From: CAZIOH01 sp964540815
GTDB lineage: Bacteria; Myxococcota_A; Polyangia; Fen-1088
Assembly: GCA_964540815.1 (NCBI GenBank)
Contig: CAZIOH010000045.1
Location: 1 to 49,858, forward strand
Reading direction: 5' to 3'
DNA length: 49,858 bases
Shown here in pieces: positions 41,419 through 49,833 of the stretch. Both the position numbers and the translations under genes were made by a program. The notes below the pieces were generated by a model. That model had not been told where the DNA came from. It made no database searches and saw only the letters and a program-made list of their open reading frames with translations. Each line of letters starts with the position of its first letter. Position 1 is the stretch's first letter.

Positions 41419-43518
41419 ATGACCATCGACCGCCGCAAGCTCTTGCAACTCGTCGGGACGGGCGCCGCCGCATCGGCGTTCCCGCCCAGCATCAAGCGCG
41501 CCCTGGCCATCCCTGCCCACCACCGCACCGGGACCCTGGCCGACGTCGAGCACGTCGTGATCCTGATGCAGGAGAACCGATCGTTCGACCACTACTTCGG
41601 GACCCTGCGTGGGGTTCGCGGATTCGGGGATCCGCGGGCGGTCACCCTGCCTTCCGGCAAGTCCGTGTGGCGACAACCGAGCGCCAGCGGCGAGGTGTTG
41701 CCGTTTCATCCCGACGCGCCCGACCTCGGCCTTCAGTTCCTCGAGGACCTGCCGCACGGGTGGACCGACACGCACAAGGCCTGGAACGACGGCAAGTACG
41801 ACCAGTGGGTCCCGAGCAAGGGTGCCACCACCATGGCCCACCTCACCCGGGCCGACATCCCCTTCCACTACGCGCTCGCCGATGCCTTCACGGTCTGCGA
41901 CGCGTACCACTGCTCCTTCCTGGGGGCGACCGATCCGAACCGCTATCACATGTGGACCGGCTGGGTGGGCAACGACGGCGCGGGGGGCGGTCCGGTGCTC
42001 GACAACTCCGAGGCGGGGTACGACTGGTCGACCTACCCCGAGCGCCTGCAGCGCGCCGGGGTCAGCTGGAAGATCTATCAGGACGCGGGCGCCGGCCTGG
42101 ATGCACCCAACTACTGGGGCTGGGGCAGCGACGCCTATATTGGCAACTACGGCGACAACGCCCTGCTGTATTTTCATCAATATCAGAATGCCGAGCCAGG
42201 CAGTCCGCTCTTCGAGGGGGCTCGGACGGCCACCAACATCTCGGCCGGGGGAACGCTCTTCGATCTGTTCAGGCAAGACGTGCGCGCCAACACCTTGCCG
42301 CAGGTCTCCTGGATCGTGGCGCCCGAGGCCTACACCGAGCATCCAAACTGGCCGTCCAACTACGGCGCCTGGTACGTCTCGCAGATCCTCGATGCCCTGA
42401 CCGCGAGCCCGGAGATCTGGAGCAAGACCGTCTTCTTCCTCATGTACGACGAGAACGATGGCTTCTTCGATCACGTGGTGCCGCCGACCCCTCCGGCCTC
42501 GCGCGCGGCGGGCCTGTCGACGGTGGCCACCACCAACGAGCTGTTCGCGGGCAACGCACGCTACGCGGCCGGGCCTTACGGGCTCGGGGTCCGGGTCCCG
42601 ATGCTGGTGATCTCCCCCTGGAGCAAGGGCGGCTGGGTCAGCTCCGAGGTCTTCGATCACACGTCGCTGATCCGGTTCATCGAGCGCCGGTTCGGACCAC
42701 AGCATCCCGGGCTGGTGGAATCGAACATCACGCCCTGGCGGCGAGCGGTGGCCGGAGATCTGACCTCGGCCTTCGACTTCAGGTCGTCGAGCGCCGCGTG
42801 CGTGTCGCTCCCGAGCACGACCGCCTACGCCCCGCCCGATCGGGTGGCGCATCCGGACTACGTCCCGGCGCTCCCCGCGGTGCAGACCGTGCCGCGGCAG
42901 GAGCCGGGGTTGCGGCCGGCGCGGCCGGTCCCCTACGACCTCGACGTGCGTGGGAAGCTCGACCTCGGGGAGGGCCGCCTCACGCTTCGCTTCGCCAACA
43001 CCGGCAAGGCGGCCGCCGTCTTTCAGGTCCGGGCCGCGAGCGGAGCGCTCGGCCCGTGGACGTACACGGTCGGGGCCGGCGACGCGCTGTCGGACGCCTG
43101 GGGCGCGGCGGAGCTCGGAGCCGGAGGGTACGATCTCTCGGTGTACGGACCGAACGGTTTTCTGCGCAGGTTCAAGGGAGCCTTCAGCGACGGCGCTGCG
43201 GGCGCCGGCGCGGGTCTCGAGGTCGAGTCCAGCTCTCGCGGAGAGCGCCTGGAGCTGGTGCTCGAGCTGCGAAATCCCGGGCCGGACGAGGCCAAGGTCC
43301 GGATCCTCGACGCCTACACCGGTCGGGTCACCCGCCACCGCGTCGGGGCGGGCTCGGGCCTGACCCGGCACTGGCCGCTCGAGGCGTCGTTCGGCTGGTA
43401 CGATCTCACGGTGGAGGTCGACGGCGATGGGGGGTGTGGATTCCTCCGGCAGCTGGCCGGGCACCTCGAGACCGGCCGGGACAGCATGAGCGATCCCGCG
43501 TTCGGTCGCGGCGAGTAG
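41419..43518 (+). CDS. Phosphocholine-specific phospholipase C, Tat-exported
   Basis: The product has 699 residues, the size of PlcN/PlcH. The N-terminus MTIDRRKLLQLVGTGAAASA carries the twin-Arg motif (DRRKLLQ), so it is exported folded. The catalytic region begins VEHVVILMQENRSFDHYFGTL, then ADIPFHYALADAFTVCDAYHCS, GATDPNRYHMWTGW, and MYDENDGFFDHVVPP. The final ~200 residues are two Ig-like DUF756 repeats (YDLDVRGKLDLGEGRLTLRF, GWYDLTVEVDGDGG). The enzyme hydrolyses phosphatidylcholine or sphingomyelin, consistent with lysis of prey or host membranes. The ATG is preceded by CACCGGAGG. The stop is followed by a repeat-rich gap. Confidence 0.92.
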   Translation: MTIDRRKLLQLVGTGAAASAFPPSIKRALAIPAHHRTGTLADVEHVVILMQENRSFDHYFGTLRGVRGFGDPRAVTLPSGKSVWRQPSASGEVLPFHPDAPDLGLQFLEDLPHGWTDTHKAWNDGKYDQWVPSKGATTMAHLTRADIPFHYALADAFTVCDAYHCSFLGATDPNRYHMWTGWVGNDGAGGGPVLDNSEAGYDWSTYPERLQRAGVSWKIYQDAGAGLDAPNYWGWGSDAYIGNYGDNALLYFHQYQNAEPGSPLFEGARTATNISAGGTLFDLFRQDVRANTLPQVSWIVAPEAYTEHPNWPSNYGAWYVSQILDALTASPEIWSKTVFFLMYDENDGFFDHVVPPTPPASRAAGLSTVATTNELFAGNARYAAGPYGLGVRVPMLVISPWSKGGWVSSEVFDHTSLIRFIERRFGPQHPGLVESNITPWRRAVAGDLTSAFDFRSSSAACVSLPSTTAYAPPDRVAHPDYVPALPAVQTVPRQEPGLRPARPVPYDLDVRGKLDLGEGRLTLRFANTGKAAAVFQVRAASGALGPWTYTVGAGDALSDAWGAAELGAGGYDLSVYGPNGFLRRFKGAFSDGAAGAGAGLEVESSSRGERLELVLELRNPGPDEAKVRILDAYTGRVTRHRVGAGSGLTRHWPLEASFGWYDLTVEVDGDGGCGFLRQLAGHLETGRDSMSDPAFGRGE

Positions 43519-43547
43519 CCGAGTCGAGTCGAGCCGAACTGGAGCTT

Positions 43548-43723
43548 CCTCGTCCTCGTGTTCGTCCCAATGCTGGAAGCGGCGGGAACGAGGACGAGGA
43601 CGAGGACGNNNNNNNNNNNNNNNNNNNNNNNNNNNNNNNNNNNNNNNNNNNNNNNNNNNNNNNNNNNNNNNNNNNNNNNNNNNNNNNNNNNNNNNNNNNN
43701 NNNNNNNNGACGAGGACGAGGAC
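43548..43723. repeat. 6-base tandem repeat (gaggac) with second 100-base assembly gap, and flanking inverted repeat
   Basis: After the phospholipase stop, cctcgtcctcg (43548-43558) faces gggaacgaggacgagg (43584 on), forming an imperfect stem. It continues into (gaggac)n on both sides of an N run at 43609-43708 (exactly 100). This lies between two convergent genes, so it may act as a terminator whose stem length varies. True repeat length unknown. Confidence 0.75.
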
Positions 43724-43738
43724 GGGATCGAGGGGCGC

Positions 43739-44848
43739 TCAGTGGAGGTAGGCCTGGATGGCGTCGTACCAGGTCTGGCCCATGATGACGTAGCCGGCGT
43801 CGTTCGGGTGCAGCCCGTCGTGCATCAGCGCCGTCTTGTAGCTGGGGTTGGCGCTCATCGCCGCGTACATGTCCACCACCAGAATGTGCTTTCCGGTGGC
43901 GGTGCGCGCCTGGACCAGGCCGGGGATGGCGGCGTTGTAGGCCACGACGTCGAGGTTGGTCGTGTCGCTGGCGGTGGGGACGATGCGGGCCACGACGATG
44001 AGCGCGCTCGGCGCGTCCGCGGTCATCCGGTCGAGCAGTGCGCCGAGCCGGGTCGGGGCGCTCGCGAGATCGATCGCGTTGTTCACGTCGTTGGTCCCTA
44101 TCATGAGCAGGATGATGTTCGGCTGGCCCAGGCTGATCCCTTGGTCCACGAGAGGGGAGATGCCCATCCGGCCGAAGGCGGGCTCGTCGTCGATGGTGTA
44201 GTGGGGATAGCCCTCGTGGCTCTTCGGGAAGGTCTGCCCCGCCACGGTTGCCGGACCGTTGGCGTTCCGGCCGACGAAGGTGAGGTGCTTGGAATTCGTG
44301 ACGGCGAGACGGAAGAGCTCGACCCGGTACCCCCCGCCCGAGGAGCCGGTGCCCTCGGTGATCGAATCGCCGAGCGGCATGACCGCGCAGCCGGATCCCG
44401 TCGCCGGACACGGCGAAAATGGACCTCCCGAGCCTCCTGCCACCGATCCCGCACCAGCGTCCACGGCTCCCGGCGCGCCTCCGCTTCGCCCGCCCGAACC
44501 CGGCACCCCGCCGGTGTCCGAGCCGCTCGTCGAGCCAGGGCTCCCGCCGAAGACGGGGTGTCCTCCGTCGGCGCCTGCGCCTCCGCCGGGGCCACCCGCA
44601 CCATCCCCTGCGTCGACCGGGCTCGGCGGTCCCACCGAGCCACCGGATCCGGCACGTCGGGGCGCGGTCTGCCCCCCCGCCTCTCCGCGCGCCCCCCCGG
44701 TTCCCGTCCCACCCGTCGTGGTGGTGGTGTCCGGTGCGCCCCCGGACCCGTGCCCGGTCGCGGCACCGGATGAGCAGCCCGCCACCGTGCCGAGCAGCGC
44801 GAGGATGATCGCGACACTCTGGGCCGGAAGGCGTGTGGACATCGACAT
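43739..44848 (-). CDS. SGNH/GDSL hydrolase lipoprotein with Gly/Ser linker
   Basis: The product has 369 residues. The signal MSMSTRLPAQSVAIILALLG ends in TVAGC (Cys25). About 120 residues of Gly, Ser, Thr and Ala follow as a linker. The SGNH domain from about 150 shows GDSITEG (block I, Ser162), LLMIGTNDV (block III with Asn) and DGLHPNDAGY (block V with Asp and His). Such proteins hydrolyse acyl or acetyl esters on sugars or lipids. ATG 44848 follows AAGGGGG. It lies 71 bases after the DUF1552 gene. The same linker style is found in the esterase at 7305 and the DUF1592 protein. Confidence 0.88.
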   Translation of the reverse strand: MSMSTRLPAQSVAIILALLGTVAGCSSGAATGHGSGGAPDTTTTTGGTGTGGARGEAGGQTAPRRAGSGGSVGPPSPVDAGDGAGGPGGGAGADGGHPVFGGSPGSTSGSDTGGVPGSGGRSGGAPGAVDAGAGSVAGGSGGPFSPCPATGSGCAVMPLGDSITEGTGSSGGGYRVELFRLAVTNSKHLTFVGRNANGPATVAGQTFPKSHEGYPHYTIDDEPAFGRMGISPLVDQGISLGQPNIILLMIGTNDVNNAIDLASAPTRLGALLDRMTADAPSALIVVARIVPTASDTTNLDVVAYNAAIPGLVQARTATGKHILVVDMYAAMSANPSYKTALMHDGLHPNDAGYVIMGQTWYDAIQAYLH

Positions 44849-44919
44849 GAGGCGCCCCCTTCGTCCCGCGAGCGGCCCTGGCCGTGCGGGGGCTGGTGAC
44901 GAACGAACCGCCGACTCGG

Positions 44920-46302
44920 TCAGAACGCCAGGGGGCCGCCAGCGGAGTTGTCCGCCAACCCCCATGACGTCAGGCTGGTCTGACCCATGAGATTCGCGAA
45001 GGTCAGCAGCAACCGCTGGTGGTATGGGCTGCCGGCGAACGCCACGTAGCGACCGGTCTGCAGCTGGCCCGCAGCGCGCCCCGCGATGATGAACGGCATG
45101 TCGTTGTGGGTGTGGGCCTTGCCGTCCGAGCAATCGCTGGCAAACCACGCGATCGAGTTGTCGAGCGCGGTGGAGCCCCCCTCGTTGATGGCCTTCAGCT
45201 GGTCGAGCAGGTAGCCGAACTGCGAAAAGTTCCACCGATCGACGCTGAGGAGCTTCGTGAGGTAGTCGGACACTCCCCGCTGCTCGCCGTGCGAGATCGG
45301 GTGGTGGGCTTCGGTCATCGGGGCGCCGTTGTAATTGAGCCAGCTCATGGCTGGTCCACTCAGGCCACCCTGGTCCAGCATCATGGTGACGATCCGCGTG
45401 ACGTCGAGCTCCACCGCCAGCGCGATGAGATCGATGTTCATCTTGGTCAACGCCGGAAAGTTGGCGTCGGTGAGGGCCACCGGAGCGCCCCCGGTGAACT
45501 CGGTCTTCGCAGCCTGGCAGGTGGCCACCGACGCGGTGTCCGTCACGGTGGACTGCAGGCGTTGCTCGATGCCACGTACCGCGGTCTCGAGGCGATCCAG
45601 CTTGGTCAGCTCGTTCGCGCCAAGGCCGAAGGACCGGCGCAGGGCGCTCGAGTCGGCCAGGACCGAATCGAGCACACTCTGGCGGCGGAGATTGATCAAG
45701 GTCTTGGCGGCGTCGGTGGCCGCCGGGGCCGCGGGCGAGCAGTTGCCGAGGACGCCCTGAAACAAGCGGGTGTAGACCGCATAGGGGTCGTCGTTGTACG
45801 CCTTGTAATTCCCGGTCTGGTCGTAGGCCAGCCACTTCGAGGGCCTGTCGCGCTGGAGCCGCGTTCCGAGCAACAGCGACGGCTCCGGGGTCGCGGTCCC
45901 GATTTGCCGGGCGAGGTACTGATCCATGGACTCGCCGAGGGCGTAGGGCGGCGTCTTGTAGTCTCGAACCTTGTTGCCGGTGAGCAGCGACACGGCGCCG
46001 TTGTCGTGATCGTCGCCGCCGTAGCCCCCGTAGATCTGGATCCCCTTGGTGATGATGATGTCGGCCAGGTGTGGCTTGAGCGCATCCAGGGTCTGACCGT
46101 CGACGTTGTAGCTCCCGCTGGCCAAGGTGCCGGGGTTGCCGATGGGAAAGTACGTGTCCTGGCGCACCCCACTCGCGGAGAAGAACGTGATGAAGCGCTT
46201 GATCGGCGCCGCCTCGGCGCGCCTCTGCCGGAGGAGAGGGTAGGCGAGGACCCCGGCGGCCCCGAATCCCTTGATCAGTGAGCGTCGGCTGAACGCCTTC
46301 AT
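44920..46302 (-). CDS. DUF1552 domain protein, Tat-type signal
   Basis: The product has 460 residues. The N-terminus MKAFSRRSLIKGFGAAGVLA carries SRRSLIK, a twin-arginine signal. Landmarks are FITFFSASGVRQDTYFP, LLTGNKVRDYK, SMDQYLARQIGTATPEPSLLLG and HHPISHGEQRG, the family's DUF1552 pattern. DUF1552 proteins occur with DUF1592/DUF1587-type proteins in Myxococcota and Planctomycetes; the biochemical role is unknown, perhaps sulfatase-like (alkaline phosphatase fold). It overlaps the DUF1592 gene by 4 bases (ATGA). Function is inferred only from the association. Confidence 0.85.
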   Translation of the reverse strand: MKAFSRRSLIKGFGAAGVLAYPLLRQRRAEAAPIKRFITFFSASGVRQDTYFPIGNPGTLASGSYNVDGQTLDALKPHLADIIITKGIQIYGGYGGDDHDNGAVSLLTGNKVRDYKTPPYALGESMDQYLARQIGTATPEPSLLLGTRLQRDRPSKWLAYDQTGNYKAYNDDPYAVYTRLFQGVLGNCSPAAPAATDAAKTLINLRRQSVLDSVLADSSALRRSFGLGANELTKLDRLETAVRGIEQRLQSTVTDTASVATCQAAKTEFTGGAPVALTDANFPALTKMNIDLIALAVELDVTRIVTMMLDQGGLSGPAMSWLNYNGAPMTEAHHPISHGEQRGVSDYLTKLLSVDRWNFSQFGYLLDQLKAINEGGSTALDNSIAWFASDCSDGKAHTHNDMPFIIAGRAAGQLQTGRYVAFAGSPYHQRLLLTFANLMGQTSLTSWGLADNSAGGPLAF

Positions 46303-48203
46303 GGTGCGGTCCTTTCCCGGAGCGCGAACGCGGTGGAACTGACGAGCTGGGGAACCAGCGCACCGATGTTCCCGGTGGCGCTGAGCTGCTGGTAAGCCTT
46401 GATGATGACCGGGTCGTCGGTTGGCAGCTCGGCCCGGCCGAAGACGTAGCGGAACGCCTGCCGGGCCAGGCACGCCTGCACCTCGGGGCTGGTGGCCATG
46501 GTCTTGAACATCTGCGTCGCGTCGTTGAAGGGGGCCTGGGTGTAGGTGGTGAACGAGAGGGCGCCGGTCGCGTCGATGGGCTTGCCCTGGTCGTCGGTGG
46601 TCCGGTAGCGACCGATCGAATCGTAGATCTCGAGCGCGAACCCCGGGGGGTGCAGCATGCTGTGGCAGCCCGCGCAGGCGGCGATGTCCTCGATGGTCGA
46701 GAGCCTCTGCCGGGAGGTTGCGTCCGGCGGCAACCCGAGCGCCGCGAAATCCGGGAACGCGACCACGATACCCGGCGGAGGAGACAGGGACCGACACAGC
46801 AGTCGATCGAGCACGAACTTCCCGCGGAAGATCACCCCCGACAAGGCGGGATCGGAGATCATGGCGAGCACGGCCGGCTGGGTGAAGAGGCCCATCCGCT
46901 GTCCGGGGGGCAGGGTCGTCAATTGTCCCGCCGGCGCCGTGGCCTGCAGTCCGTAGAGGCTGGCCTCCTTCGGGTCGACGAAGCTCTGCTGGAACGAGAG
47001 GAGGTCGGCAAAGCTCCCCCCCCGCTTCTGGAGGATGTAGTCGATGAAGGTGCTGGTCTCCGTCAGCATGGCCTGCTTCAGGTCAGGCGTGAACTCCGGG
47101 AACACGAGGACATCCTTCTCGAGGCCGTTGAAGCTGGCGAGCCCCGACCAGTCGATGAGGAAGCTCTTGATCCCGTCCTGTCCCCGGGGGGACGCCATCA
47201 ACCGGGTCAGCTCGCTCGCGAACACGTCGGGACGCGCCAGTGACCCATCGGCCGCGTGGCCGCGCAAGGTCGCGTCCGCCGGGCCATTGGTGATGGAGTA
47301 CGACAGGGCCTTCGAGAGCTCGGCGGGCGTCAGGGACACCATCGGCGCGGGGCTGGTCGCCTGCGGTCCGAGCTCGGTGCGGAACACCACGGACGGCGAC
47401 ATGAGGAGCGCGAGCAGCGCATCGTCGAGGGCCGCGCGCGGGCCCGCGGGGCCGGTCAGCTTGGTGAACACCGCGAGGGCCGAGTCGATGGTGGGCGTGG
47501 CCACGCCCTGCGCGATCGCGCCCACGCTGGTGAGAAAAGTCCGGGCACAGTCCGCGTTCAGGGCTGCGACGGTGCAGCCCAGCTTCGCCGTGATGGCCGC
47601 CTGCTGCGCCAGCAGCTGCGCGCGCAGATCCTCCTCGAGGTTGGCGAAGGACACGTCGGAGATCGCGAGATCGGTCGCGTCGTTGAGGAAGTGATCCTCG
47701 CGCACGGTCGGCAGCAACCGCGGCATGGCGATCGGCACCCCGAGCGCGTCGCTGACGGTGGTGATGTACTGCTGCGGAGTCAGCTGCCAGATGCGGGTCG
47801 GGGTCAGGCCCGGGGTCGCTGCTCCTCCCGGAAAGAAGGCGGTTCCGTCGGCGACGCCCGTCCCGGCCCCTGGGCCGGAGGCTGTCCCTCCCGGCGTGCC
47901 AACTCCGGACGACGATCCCGAGGAGCCGGTTCCGCCCGCGGGCCCGGCGGAGGCGGACCCCGAAGTGCCGTTTCCCGAGCCCGAGGATGACGACCCCGGT
48001 GAAGAAGACGAGGAACCGGCGCCCGTGCTCACTCGGCCAGTACAACCGGCGCTGGCTAGAAAGACTCCCACGAGAATGCCAGTGGCAGGCGAGAGCCAAC
48101 CCACCACCCCGCTCCTCCGGTCGTTCCTGGCGCTGAGCGCAACTTCATCCCCGAATCGGTCCAGTTGCTTCTGGCACATGGTGCAGGATGGTATGCCCGC
48201 CAT
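46299..48203 (-). CDS. DUF1592/DUF1588/DUF1585 (PSD-type) lipoprotein with CxxCH motif
   Basis: The product has 634 residues. After a lipoprotein-like signal (VGVFLASAGC) there is a Ser/Gly linker to about 125. Domains in order are DUF1587 (RIWQLTPQQYITTVSDALGV), DUF1592 (LLALLMSPSVVFRTELG), DUF1588 (AMISDPALSGVIFRGKFVLDRLL) with CAGCHSMLHPPGFALE (a c-type haem motif), and DUF1585 at the end (CLARQAFRYVFGR). These proteins are thought to be exported haem proteins. The first 35 residues before the signal contain CTMC and are hydrophilic, so the true start may be later, for example at the GTG codons shortly before VVGWLSPATG. It overlaps the DUF1552 gene (ATGA). Confidence 0.85.
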   Translation of the reverse strand: MAGIPSCTMCQKQLDRFGDEVALSARNDRRSGVVGWLSPATGILVGVFLASAGCTGRVSTGAGSSSSSPGSSSSGSGNGTSGSASAGPAGGTGSSGSSSGVGTPGGTASGPGAGTGVADGTAFFPGGAATPGLTPTRIWQLTPQQYITTVSDALGVPIAMPRLLPTVREDHFLNDATDLAISDVSFANLEEDLRAQLLAQQAAITAKLGCTVAALNADCARTFLTSVGAIAQGVATPTIDSALAVFTKLTGPAGPRAALDDALLALLMSPSVVFRTELGPQATSPAPMVSLTPAELSKALSYSITNGPADATLRGHAADGSLARPDVFASELTRLMASPRGQDGIKSFLIDWSGLASFNGLEKDVLVFPEFTPDLKQAMLTETSTFIDYILQKRGGSFADLLSFQQSFVDPKEASLYGLQATAPAGQLTTLPPGQRMGLFTQPAVLAMISDPALSGVIFRGKFVLDRLLCRSLSPPPGIVVAFPDFAALGLPPDATSRQRLSTIEDIAACAGCHSMLHPPGFALEIYDSIGRYRTTDDQGKPIDATGALSFTTYTQAPFNDATQMFKTMATSPEVQACLARQAFRYVFGRAELPTDDPVIIKAYQQLSATGNIGALVPQLVSSTAFALRERTAP

Positions 48204-48317
48204 GTGGGTCCGGTCACCTCCCTGGTCCTAACGCTGCCGGCGCACTAGGGTCGGGTAGGTAGGTCGGTTTCGCCATTTTCTGATGCGGGTTCGCGACCTT
48301 CGAGATCCCGTCTGGAC

Positions 48318-48545
48318 TCAGCGTCGGCGGACCACGACCTTGAGCTGCCGGGTCGCCGCGAACTCGGGCTTGGTGGCGGGCTCGGCCCGCACGACCATGA
48401 AGGTGTCGCCGGCCATCTTCAGCTCGGTGTCGACCGTGAACGTCTCGGGGAGGCGCTCGAGCGGCATCCGGGACGACGAGAGGATCGCGCCCGAGCCCTG
48501 GTCGAAGAATGTGACGATGACGATCCGGCGTCCGAAGTTGAACAT
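48318..48545 (-). CDS. Small protein of unknown function
   Basis: The product has 75 residues: MFNFGRRIVIVTFFDQGSGA, then LPETFTVDTELKMAGDTFMVV, then EPATKPEFAATRQLKVVVRRR. Regular beta-strand character and codon use suggest a real domain, but I do not recognise the family. It has no signal peptide. The start is ATG 48545. It is divergent from the 48710 gene with 164 bases between, and the pair may share regulation. Confidence 0.55.
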   Translation of the reverse strand: MFNFGRRIVIVTFFDQGSGAILSSSRMPLERLPETFTVDTELKMAGDTFMVVRAEPATKPEFAATRQLKVVVRRR

Positions 48546-48709
48546 ACGTGGCAGCCTGTTCGGCCGTCGTCACGTATAGCCGACATCCGCCGGACGGGCA
48601 CCATCCACGGCGGGGCGCGGGACGGGCGGCTGTTGCGGCGCGCGGAGGCGCGATAAGGTCCCGAGGTGGCGTCGCCCCCCTCCATCCCTCGGGCGCGCCG
48701 CAACCGACC
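48546..48709. promoter_or_regulatory. Divergent intergenic region
   Basis: These 164 bases separate the small protein and the gene at 48710 and should hold both promoters. No clear -35/-10 or palindrome is visible. The open frame running through it on the plus strand is not protein-like. Confidence 0.4.
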
Positions 48710-49777
48710 ATGGCCTTCTTCCCAAACTACTCGCCCGACCCGGCCGGCGGCGACCTGCCGGTGGCGCTCACCCGGCGGAAGCCGAGCTACCCCATCTCGG
48801 CTCCGCTGCGCGGCTACCTGTCGCGGTACCGGCGCGAGCTCGAGCTCCCGGTGAGCTACGAGCGACTGAGGAGCTTCGATGAGACCATCCCGGTCGCCGA
48901 CGATCTCGGGCACGACACCCTGTGGGAGAGCGTCCTCTATCCGCCCGACGAGATGGCGACGCTCAAGGAGGATCTCAAGTACATCTATGCGCTGCTGAAG
49001 GTCGACGGCGATCTCTCGGTGATGGAGCACCTGTACATCGACCGGGTGGACTTCTGCAGCTTCGGCAACTCGATGCCCTTCCGCATCCGCATCGTGAACA
49101 GCATCAACGAGAACCCGGACTACTTTTACATCAAGCGCGCCGACGCCTCCCGGGTCTACGGCCTCGAGCTCGAGCACCTCCTCTCGCCGAACCGGCTCAA
49201 CTATGTCACGCACGCCTCGACCCTCATCGAGGAGCACATCGCCGGTGTTCCCGGGGACGTCTTCATCAAGCGGTGGCTCGGTAACCGCGAGATCAAGCCG
49301 ATTCGCATCGCCAAGGAGCTGGTCAAGTTCAACGAGCGGTGCTTCATCCGCCTGCTCGGCGACATGCGCAGCTACAACTTCGTCGTGGTGCTGACGCCCG
49401 ACTTCGAAGGCTGGCAGGTGCGGGTCCGGGCCATGGACTTCGATCAGCAGTCGTACAGCGGGGGGCGAACGTTCTACCTGCCGCAGTTCTTCAAGGACAA
49501 CCTGCCCCTGGTCGAGTTCTGCACCCGTGAGCTCGACATCAAGACCGCCTACCAGTACCAGCGCGAGGAGCGCACGTTGCTGATCCAGCGCGCCGAGGGC
49601 TCGGGGGGCCGGCTCGACCTCCTGCTCGACGCGATGGCCGACGACCCGATCGCGCCCGAGGAGAACGTGATCCAGCTGCGGCAGGGGCTGGCCGAGCACT
49701 TCCACGCCGACAGCTACCTGCGCTGCGAGTCGATGGGTGCCCTGGTGCGCGAGAACCTCCGCCAGCTCCGCGTCTAG
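48710..49777 (+). CDS. Protein of unknown function with kinase-like motifs
   Basis: The product has 355 residues starting at ATG 48710 (MAFFPNYSPDPAGGDLPVAL). It has no signal or membrane segment. Residues ~95-260 look like a kinase-like fold: FYIKRADASRVYGLELEHLL (a Lys in a strand), FNERCFIRLLGDMRSYNFVVVL (reminiscent of an H-G-D-x-x-x-x-N catalytic loop, here G-D-M-R-S-Y-N), and VRAMDFDQQSYSGGR (an M-D-F-D motif like the second metal-binding Asp). This is only suggestive. I do not know the family. It might be an aminoglycoside-phosphotransferase or HipA-like outlier. A hairpin lies 35 bases after the stop. Confidence 0.65.
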   Translation: MAFFPNYSPDPAGGDLPVALTRRKPSYPISAPLRGYLSRYRRELELPVSYERLRSFDETIPVADDLGHDTLWESVLYPPDEMATLKEDLKYIYALLKVDGDLSVMEHLYIDRVDFCSFGNSMPFRIRIVNSINENPDYFYIKRADASRVYGLELEHLLSPNRLNYVTHASTLIEEHIAGVPGDVFIKRWLGNREIKPIRIAKELVKFNERCFIRLLGDMRSYNFVVVLTPDFEGWQVRVRAMDFDQQSYSGGRTFYLPQFFKDNLPLVEFCTRELDIKTAYQYQREERTLLIQRAEGSGGRLDLLLDAMADDPIAPEENVIQLRQGLAEHFHADSYLRCESMGALVRENLRQLRV

Positions 49778-49803
49778 CGCTCGCGGGAAGGGGAGGACCG
49801 GAG

Positions 49804-49833
49804 CGCGGGAAGGGGAGGACCCCTCCCCGCGGG
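49804..49833. terminator. Hairpin after the last gene
   Basis: ggggagg (49812-49818), loop acc (49819-49821) and cctcccc (49822-49828) form a 7-bp stem, extended by cgcggg/gcggg neighbours. It follows the stop at 49777. The left arm is part of an 18-base direct repeat (cgcgggaaggggaggacc at 49782-49799 and 49804-49821). Confidence 0.45.

Noticed and set aside
43739..46363. An 874-residue open frame joining DUF1552 shadow and SGNH lipoprotein
   Set aside because: The upstream half is a shadow of DUF1552 in another frame; the real SGNH gene starts at the lipoprotein signal, ATG 44848.
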